This document shows, piece by piece, positions 58,943 through 64,000 of a DNA stretch of 64,000 bases; the stretch's first letter is position 1, and the number at the start of each line of letters is the position of its first letter. Both the position numbers and the translations under genes were made by a program. The notes below the pieces were generated by a model. That model had not been told where the DNA came from and did not search any database. It saw nothing but the letters and a program-made list of their open reading frames with translations. Origin of the DNA: an uncultured beta proteobacterium (GTDB taxonomy: Bacteria > Pseudomonadota > Gammaproteobacteria > Burkholderiales > Burkholderiaceae_C); NCBI GenBank assembly GCA_903960915.1, contig CAJCCO010000112.1, forward strand, positions 1 to 64,000, written 5' to 3'.

Positions 58943-59925
58943 TGCGCTTGCAGGTTGATGGTTTTGGCAATGCCTTGGTAGCGTTTGACTTCATCGGCAT
59001 AAACACGGGTGGCCTCTTCCAGGCGCAGGGGTTCGCCTACTTCCTGGCCCATGGCGACCATGGTGCTGCGGAAGTCAGGGTCAAACATGACCTTGGTCAG
59101 GGCGCGGTGCAGCGCTTCGACGATGGGCTCAGGCGTGCCTTTTTTCACGTAGTAGCCGCTACCAATGGTGTAGTAAAAATGCTTGAGTTCCGGGGCCTCG
59201 TCGACCGAGCGAACCTGTGGCATCAGGCGCTGGGGCTTTTCAGACAAGGCCACCACAAACTTGATCTTGCCTTCTTTTTCCATGGCCACATGGGGTGCGC
59301 CATAAGGGGTGATGAACATGTCAATCTGGCCACCCAACAAGTCCGTCAAGATCGGACCGCCGCCCTTGTAGGGCACGTGCAGCATGGTGGTGTCCATCTT
59401 GCGGGCCATGTCTTCACCCATGAGGTGGTACAGGCTGCCGGTGCCCACGCTGGCGTAGCTCACAGGCTTGCCTTCTTTGGCCACTTTGCGCGCATAAGCC
59501 ACCAGTTCTTTGGCATTGTTGGGCGGGAAGTCCTTGCGCGCCGAGATAGCAATGGGCGCCTGTGCGATTTCTTGCACCATACGGAAGTCTTCAGGCTTGT
59601 ACTTAATGGCTTTCAGGGCCAAAGGGGCCAGAATCAATTCGTTGGGCGAGCCTTGAAAAATGTAATACCCGTCGGCAGGCGCATTGAGCACCTTTTGGGC
59701 CGCGATGGCGCCGCCCGCACCGCCCAGGTTTTCAATGATGACGGGCTGCTTGAGCTCGGCGGCCAGCGCCACGTTGACCTTGCGGGCAATGATGTCGGAC
59801 AAGCCGCCCGCCGGGTACGGCACCATCAGGGTGACGGGTTTATTTGGGTAGGTTTGGGCTTGAGCGGGGGTGGCCGCAGCCAAAGCCGCACCCAGCAGCC
59901 AACCCAGGGTTTTGAACGCATTCAT
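58939..59925 (-). CDS. Bug/TctC solute receptor
   Basis: 328 residues with a signal peptide (1-24, ending A-Q-A-Q) and the Bug pattern Y-P-N-K-P-V-T-L-M-V-P-Y-P-A-G-G. First gene of the unit Bug-M20-amidase, presumably supplying their amide substrate. ATG 59925 has GGAGA upstream; the longer frame is not supported. Confidence 0.93.
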   Translation of the reverse strand: MNAFKTLGWLLGAALAAATPAQAQTYPNKPVTLMVPYPAGGLSDIIARKVNVALAAELKQPVIIENLGGAGGAIAAQKVLNAPADGYYIFQGSPNELILAPLALKAIKYKPEDFRMVQEIAQAPIAISARKDFPPNNAKELVAYARKVAKEGKPVSYASVGTGSLYHLMGEDMARKMDTTMLHVPYKGGGPILTDLLGGQIDMFITPYGAPHVAMEKEGKIKFVVALSEKPQRLMPQVRSVDEAPELKHFYYTIGSGYYVKKGTPEPIVEALHRALTKVMFDPDFRSTMVAMGQEVGEPLRLEEATRVYADEVKRYQGIAKTINLQAQ

Positions 59926-60005
59926 GTCAGTCTCCACATTCCAGTTGAAAGATGGCGCGATGCTAGACTTGAGATGAGACAACTGAAAGACAATATATTT
60001 TCTTC

Positions 60006-60026
60006 ATGACAACCAAAAGTTGTCAT
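60006..60026. promoter_or_regulatory. LysR-type operator palindrome
   Basis: ATGACAAC and GTTGTCAT are perfect 8-base arms around 5 bases, between the divergent Bug and LysR genes. A further half-site GACAAC lies about 30 bases to the left, as in LysR recognition/activation pairs. Confidence 0.6.
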
Positions 60027-60042
60027 CAGCCCAAAGCACACC

Positions 60043-60978
60043 ATGATGAAACTGCACCAACTCCAGGCCCTGGTGGCGGTGGTCGCGTACGGCAGTATTC
60101 GCGCCGCCGCCCGTGAGCTGCACCTGACGCAGGCGGCCCTCACCAAATCCTTGCGCCTGCTGGAAGAAGACAATGGCGTGGCGCTGTTGATTCGCAAATC
60201 ACGCGGTGTGGTGCTCACCGAGGCAGGCTTGCGTCTGCATGCGCGTGCGCAGTTGGTGATGCGCCAGATGGCGCTGGCGCAAGACGAATTGCAACAAGCG
60301 CAGGGCGACAACGCGGGCACCGTGCGTGTGGCGCTGACCCCATATTTGATGCTCACCGTGCTGGGCGAAGCCTTCCAGTGGTTTCGCAAACGCTACCCGC
60401 GCATTGAGCTGCGCTTGTCTGAAGGTCTGGTAGCCCGGGTCTTGCCCGGCCTGCGCGACGGCACCGTAGACTTTGCGGTGGTGGCCGACAGCGGCGACGT
60501 GACGCCGCAAGAGTTTCACAGTACCCGTTTACAAAAAGAAGAACAACACCTGGTGGTGCGCTCGGGTCACCCGGTGCTGCTGCAGCCCACGGCGGCCCGC
60601 TTGGTGGCACTGGAGTGGGTCTTGCCCGGCCCGCTGACCCACGGGCTTGATGACGGATTGCGGGCCATGTTTGAACAAGCCGGTGTGGCGCCACCCACCC
60701 TGATCACCCGCTGCGACGCCATGGCCGCTATGGCCTTGGTGCGCCAGTCCGATGCAATCAGCGTGATGCCGGCCCCCTTGTTGGCCCAGCCCGAGGGCCA
60801 TGGCCTGGTGCAGTTGTCACTGCGCAACCTGCGCCCGCCTGCCATTGAACTGGTCTTGCTGTCGCCGCCCGACGTACCGCTCACGCCAGCGGCGGCCTAT
60901 TTGGCGCGCTGCCTGACGGATGCGATTGCGGCGGGTTCAAGCCCTAAAGTCGCACCCCGTCAAACGCCTGCCGCCTGA
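60043..60978 (+). CDS. LysR-family regulator
   Basis: 311 residues. HTH A-A-A-R-E-L-H-L-T-Q-A-A-L-T-K-S-L-R-L-L-E near residue 25. It is divergent from the Bug-M20-amidase unit, which it probably controls through the palindrome at 60006. Its 3' end overlaps the ornithine cyclodeaminase 3' end by 19 bases. Confidence 0.92.
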   Translation: MMKLHQLQALVAVVAYGSIRAAARELHLTQAALTKSLRLLEEDNGVALLIRKSRGVVLTEAGLRLHARAQLVMRQMALAQDELQQAQGDNAGTVRVALTPYLMLTVLGEAFQWFRKRYPRIELRLSEGLVARVLPGLRDGTVDFAVVADSGDVTPQEFHSTRLQKEEQHLVVRSGHPVLLQPTAARLVALEWVLPGPLTHGLDDGLRAMFEQAGVAPPTLITRCDAMAAMALVRQSDAISVMPAPLLAQPEGHGLVQLSLRNLRPPAIELVLLSPPDVPLTPAAAYLARCLTDAIAAGSSPKVAPRQTPAA

Positions 60979-62018
60979 ACTTCACGCGGTACAGCGGTTG
61001 CCTCTGCGTTCAGCAAGGTGCCAAACAGATTCTTCGGATCGACCATTTGGGGAATCAGCGCCAAGCGTTCGCCTAAGCCGCACGCCAGCGCGGCATCGTG
61101 CATGAAACGCAGGGCCGAGAAGTCTTCCAACGCAAAGCCCACCGAGTCAAACACGGTGATTTGTGCTTCGTTCTGGCGCCCGGGTTTGGCCCCGCTGAGC
61201 ACCTCCCACAACTCGGTCACGGCAAAGTCGCCGGGCATTTGCTGAATGTCACCCTCAATGCGGGTTTGCGGCGCGAACTCCACAAACACCTGGGCGGCGT
61301 GCAGCACACCCGCGGCCAGCTCGGTCTTGCCGGGGCAGTCACCCCCCACGGCGTTGATGTGCATGCCGGGCGCCAGCATGTCCGGCGTGAGGATGGTGGC
61401 GTAGGCCTTGTCGGCGGTGACGGTGGTCACAATATCGGCGCCCTGCACCGCTTGGGCCGCACTGGCACACACCTGCAACTGCAGGCCGCTGCCGCTCAAA
61501 TTGGCCACCAGCTTGGCCGTGGCTAGGGGGTCCAGGTCAAACACACGCACGGTGTCTATGCCCACCAGGTGCTGAAAAGCCAGGGCCTGAAACTCGCTTT
61601 GCGCGCCGTTACCAATCAGCGCCATCACGCGGCTGTTCGCGCGGGCCAGGGTTTGGGCCGCCAGCGCCGAGGTGGCGGCGGTGCGCAGCGCGGTGGTCAG
61701 CGTCAACTCGCTAACCAAGGTGGGGGCGCCGGTAGCCACATCGGCCAGCACGCCAAACGCCATCACGGTCGACAAACCAATGGCGGTGTTGTTGGGGTGA
61801 CCATTGACGTACTTGAAGCTGTAGGCGGCGTCATCGGAGATGGGCATTAGCTCAATCACGCCGTTCTTGGAGTGGTTGGCCACGCGGGCCGATTTGTCGA
61901 AGTCATGCCAGCGTAAAAAATCACTCCGAATTTTCTCTGCAATCCCGGCGATGCAGTTTTTCAGGCCTTTGCGCTGCACCAGTTCAACCGCCGTGGGGGC
62001 GCTGATGTACAAGGGCAT
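60960..62018 (-). CDS. Ornithine cyclodeaminase
   Basis: 352 residues. Strong match in pattern to the NAD-dependent ornithine cyclodeaminase (F-D-K-S-A-R-V-A-N-H-S, V-A-L-I-G-N-G-A-Q-S-E-F-Q, D-S-V-G-F-A-L-E-D). It turns ornithine into proline and ammonia. Start at 62018 aligns with the family N-terminus; upstream ATG at 62075 is less likely. Confidence 0.93.
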   Translation of the reverse strand: MPLYISAPTAVELVQRKGLKNCIAGIAEKIRSDFLRWHDFDKSARVANHSKNGVIELMPISDDAAYSFKYVNGHPNNTAIGLSTVMAFGVLADVATGAPTLVSELTLTTALRTAATSALAAQTLARANSRVMALIGNGAQSEFQALAFQHLVGIDTVRVFDLDPLATAKLVANLSGSGLQLQVCASAAQAVQGADIVTTVTADKAYATILTPDMLAPGMHINAVGGDCPGKTELAAGVLHAAQVFVEFAPQTRIEGDIQQMPGDFAVTELWEVLSGAKPGRQNEAQITVFDSVGFALEDFSALRFMHDAALACGLGERLALIPQMVDPKNLFGTLLNAEATAVPREVQAAGV

Positions 62019-62216
62019 GGTCCCAAAGCGTGGGGTTTTGGGGGCAAAAGCAGGCGGGGTGTTGGGGCGGTGCATAGGCAGCTTTGGTGGTCTTTCAGAC
62101 CTGGTGTTGTCGAAGCAAGAAGTTTCCAGCCCGCGCAAGTCAATGTAAATCGACAAAAATGTACTGTTTTGACTATTTATTTACCATAATGACACCCATG
62201 AATGACAATATGCGCC

Positions 62217-62636
62217 ATGGATGCCACTGACCAACGCCTGATTAGCCTGCTGCGCCAAAGTGCCCGCATGAGCATTGCCGACCTTGCCCACAAGCTCGGC
62301 GTGTCGCGCGGCACCGTCAACAACCGGCTGCGCAAACTCGAAGACCAGCAGGTCATCGTGGGCTACACCATCAAGCTGCGCCCCGAGGCCGAGCCCGAGC
62401 GCATCAAGGCCTGGATGGGTGTGCTGGTAGAGGGCAACACCACGCGCCAGGTGATCGCCAGCTTGCTGGGCGAACCGGGGGTGGTGGCCTTGCACGACAC
62501 CAATGGCCGCTGGGATTTACTGGCTGAAATTGAAGCCTCTGCCATGAAAGAGTTGTCCGAAGTGCTGGAGCGCATTCGCCTGATCAGCGGCATACGCAGC
62601 ACCGAGACCAACATCCATCTGGCCACCTACCGCTAA
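62217..62636 (+). CDS. Lrp/AsnC-family regulator
   Basis: 139 residues. HTH (D-L-A-H-K-L-G-V-S-R-G-T-V-N-N-R-L-R-K-L-E) and the RAM ligand-binding domain. It is divergent from ornithine cyclodeaminase and is its probable regulator. ATG 62217 gives the usual start M-D-A-T-D-Q-R-L. Confidence 0.94.
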   Translation: MDATDQRLISLLRQSARMSIADLAHKLGVSRGTVNNRLRKLEDQQVIVGYTIKLRPEAEPERIKAWMGVLVEGNTTRQVIASLLGEPGVVALHDTNGRWDLLAEIEASAMKELSEVLERIRLISGIRSTETNIHLATYR

Positions 62637-62684
62637 GCCGTATCCGCCAGTGGGCAGGCCACGCTTGCAACCCGCACGGCTGGG

Positions 62685-63344
62685 TCAGTCGCCCGGCACC
62701 ACCCGGGGCCGCCCCAGTGTCTGGCACATGAGCACTTGCTGCTCATTGCCTAAACCCATAGCCTGCGCCAGTGCCTGGCGGTCTACCCAGGCGCGCAACA
62801 CGGTGGCCAGGCCTGCGCTGGCGCAGTACAGGTACACGTTTTGCGCCATCGCACCGGCGCTGGCCCAGGCGTAAGACTGGCGCTGACTGGCCGGCACCAG
62901 GGCCATGCCGGTATGGTCGGCTACATAGATCAAATCCACCGGCGCGTTGTCCACAAAGTCTTGGTAGCCGGTGACGCGGCGCACATCGCTGGCCACCACC
63001 AGATGCAGGCTCTGGTCAGCGGCGGCATAGCGGTACAGCCCATCGGGCAATGCGGCGTAGACACTGACCTCTTGCGCATTCATGGCACTGGGCACGGTGC
63101 GCCCGCCCAACTCAGGGCGGTTGATGCCGGCAGCGGCCCACAACACATCAGACAAGACCTGCGCAGGCAATGGCGACGACTCAAACGCCCGCTGCGACTG
63201 GCGCAGCAGCAGCGTTTGCATCAAGGGCAAGCCGCCACTGATATGGGCCTTGGGTAACTGCGTGATGCTGTCTGCGGGGGTGGTGACCGGCTGGGGCTTG
63301 AGTTGACCCATCAAACCCAGGGCCATTTTGGTGAGCGTACTCAT
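62685..63344 (-). CDS. Nitroreductase-family protein (SagB/ThcOx-like)
   Basis: 219 residues. The flavin-binding pattern S-Q-R-A-F and the late segment A-G-A-M-A-Q-N-V-Y-L-Y-C-A-S-A-G-L resemble the single-domain SagB-like group. Oxidation of azolines or reduction of nitro compounds are both possible in the family. It directly follows the lipoprotein gene. Confidence 0.88.
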   Translation of the reverse strand: MSTLTKMALGLMGQLKPQPVTTPADSITQLPKAHISGGLPLMQTLLLRQSQRAFESSPLPAQVLSDVLWAAAGINRPELGGRTVPSAMNAQEVSVYAALPDGLYRYAAADQSLHLVVASDVRRVTGYQDFVDNAPVDLIYVADHTGMALVPASQRQSYAWASAGAMAQNVYLYCASAGLATVLRAWVDRQALAQAMGLGNEQQVLMCQTLGRPRVVPGD

Positions 63345-63899
63345 TTACTGCGCCTCAAACAGTGCACGGACCACACGGCCGCCTGTCAACTGACACTCAC
63401 CTTCGCCACCACCGAGCATGCCCCGTGCGGGTTCGGCCAAATGGAAGCGGCAGCGCAAACGCTGGTTGCCGGGCGACTCCAGCGTGGCCACCACCTTGCC
63501 GGAGTAATGGGTGATGAACTGCACCGTGGGGTAGGGATAGGGATAGGTGTAGGGGTAAGGACCCTGCGCCACGCCCCCCCAATACGGCCAGTCGTACCAC
63601 CCCAGGCTCCAGTGCGTCCACAACGGCGCCAGCACTTCGCTGCGCGTTTGCCGCGTGATCTGAAAAAACCGCCCGGTGTAGGTTTCGTTGGGCAGCTGCG
63701 CGTTCATGGTGCCGGAGATGGCACCGTCGGTACTGCGCCAGGTGAAGACCACCGCTTGTTCATCGGCGCCGGCACCCATCAGTTGACCGCCGCCCATGCC
63801 CGTGGTGGTGCAGGCCGTCAGTAGCGCTGAAACCGCCAGGGTCAGCGCGGCCAGCCAAGACCCGGCCAGCCGTGCCGACGCTCGATTTTTTTGCATCAA
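63345..63899 (-). CDS. Putative lipoprotein of unknown function
   Basis: 184 residues with a signal ending in L-L-T-A-C (Cys30). A Tyr/Pro-repeat segment (P-Y-P-Y-T-Y-P-Y-P-Y-P) lies near residue 118. No domain recognised. The stop is directly adjacent to the nitroreductase start. Confidence 0.75.
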   Translation of the reverse strand: MMQKNRASARLAGSWLAALTLAVSALLTACTTTGMGGGQLMGAGADEQAVVFTWRSTDGAISGTMNAQLPNETYTGRFFQITRQTRSEVLAPLWTHWSLGWYDWPYWGGVAQGPYPYTYPYPYPTVQFITHYSGKVVATLESPGNQRLRCRFHLAEPARGMLGGGEGECQLTGGRVVRALFEAQ

Positions 63900-64000
63900 T
63901 GACTCCCAAAATTTTGCTGTGCCAATCTAGCGCACAGGGGCCACCCCAGGCTTGCGAAAACACAAACTCAGCGGCACGGCGCAGGGGCCAGCTGCCTTGA
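63900..64000. other. Window end without a supported gene
   Basis: No start codon with a ribosome-binding site and no family features in the last 100 bases. Confidence 0.5.

Overview
The window looks like a chromosome segment of a beta-proteobacterium of the order Burkholderiales, most likely Comamonadaceae near Rhodoferax or Polaromonas. This is inferred from GC-rich codon use, the beta-type atpIBEFHAGDC operon, Bug/TctC solute receptors paired with LysR regulators, the ybeD-lipB-lipA order and a GTP-type PEP carboxykinase. I could run no database search, so the genus is an inference. No rRNA, CRISPR array, intact insertion sequence or integrase gene was seen. One tRNA gene, tRNA-Arg(CCG), is present.

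Layout. 0-2.7 kb: rsmI diverges from yraN-diaA-dolP (16S rRNA methylation, a UPF0102 nuclease-fold protein, a SIS protein, an outer-membrane BON lipoprotein). 2.7-8.4 kb: a CheB-CheR-PAS fusion overlaps a PAS-GGDEF-EAL-CZB cyclic-di-GMP enzyme. 8.5-10.3 kb: a secreted orphan and a photolyase-like flavoprotein whose domains appear to be in permuted order. 10.3-14.2 kb: an accessory stretch with a DUF4258/HTH toxin-antitoxin pair, tacAT, a Fic protein and a duplicated piece of the tRNA-Arg 3' end that looks like an attachment-site scar. 14.2-18.8 kb: membrane-anchored cytochrome c, a YheT-type hydrolase, LemA and two TPM-domain proteins. 18.9-26.1 kb: the complete ATP synthase operon on the minus strand. 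26.2-30.3 kb: D-amino-acid transaminase, lipoate synthesis, an EamA exporter and a 46-residue membrane peptide. 30.8-32.6 kb: pckG. 32.7-38.8 kb: regulators, a metallophosphoesterase, a universal stress protein and argP/dadA. 39.1-39.8 kb: hicAB. 40.0-48.9 kb: Hsp20, phosphoribosyltransferase, an FNR-type regulator, and a plus-strand run BON-CBS-acyl-CoA synthetase-E1alpha-E1beta-E2-acyl carrier protein. 49-55.6 kb: an uptake/CoA-ligation/crotonase cluster. 55.7-56.3 kb: yefM-yoeB. 56.3-62.6 kb: amidase, M20 hydrolase and Bug receptor with LysR, then ornithine cyclodeaminase with an Lrp-type regulator. 62.7-63.9 kb: nitroreductase and a lipoprotein.

How it fits together. Core energy and cofactor genes (atp, lip, pckG) alternate with catabolic cassettes that repeat one plan: a periplasmic Bug receptor, an enzyme set and a divergent LysR regulator. 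The 35-49 kb part looks like a low-oxygen/stress regulon. The FNR-family regulator keeps the FNR recognition helix but has no iron-sulfur cysteine set, and 7-of-8 matches to the FNR half-site pair lie before the usp, hsp20 and BON genes. Four toxin-antitoxin pairs and one Fic protein are inserted between these blocks.

Most unusual items: the permuted photolyase-like protein, the E1/E2 operon that ends in a dedicated acyl carrier protein and has no E3, the CZB zinc domain on a GGDEF-EAL protein, the hexanucleotide repeat before atpE, and the tRNA-Arg scar with a variable-number tandem repeat.
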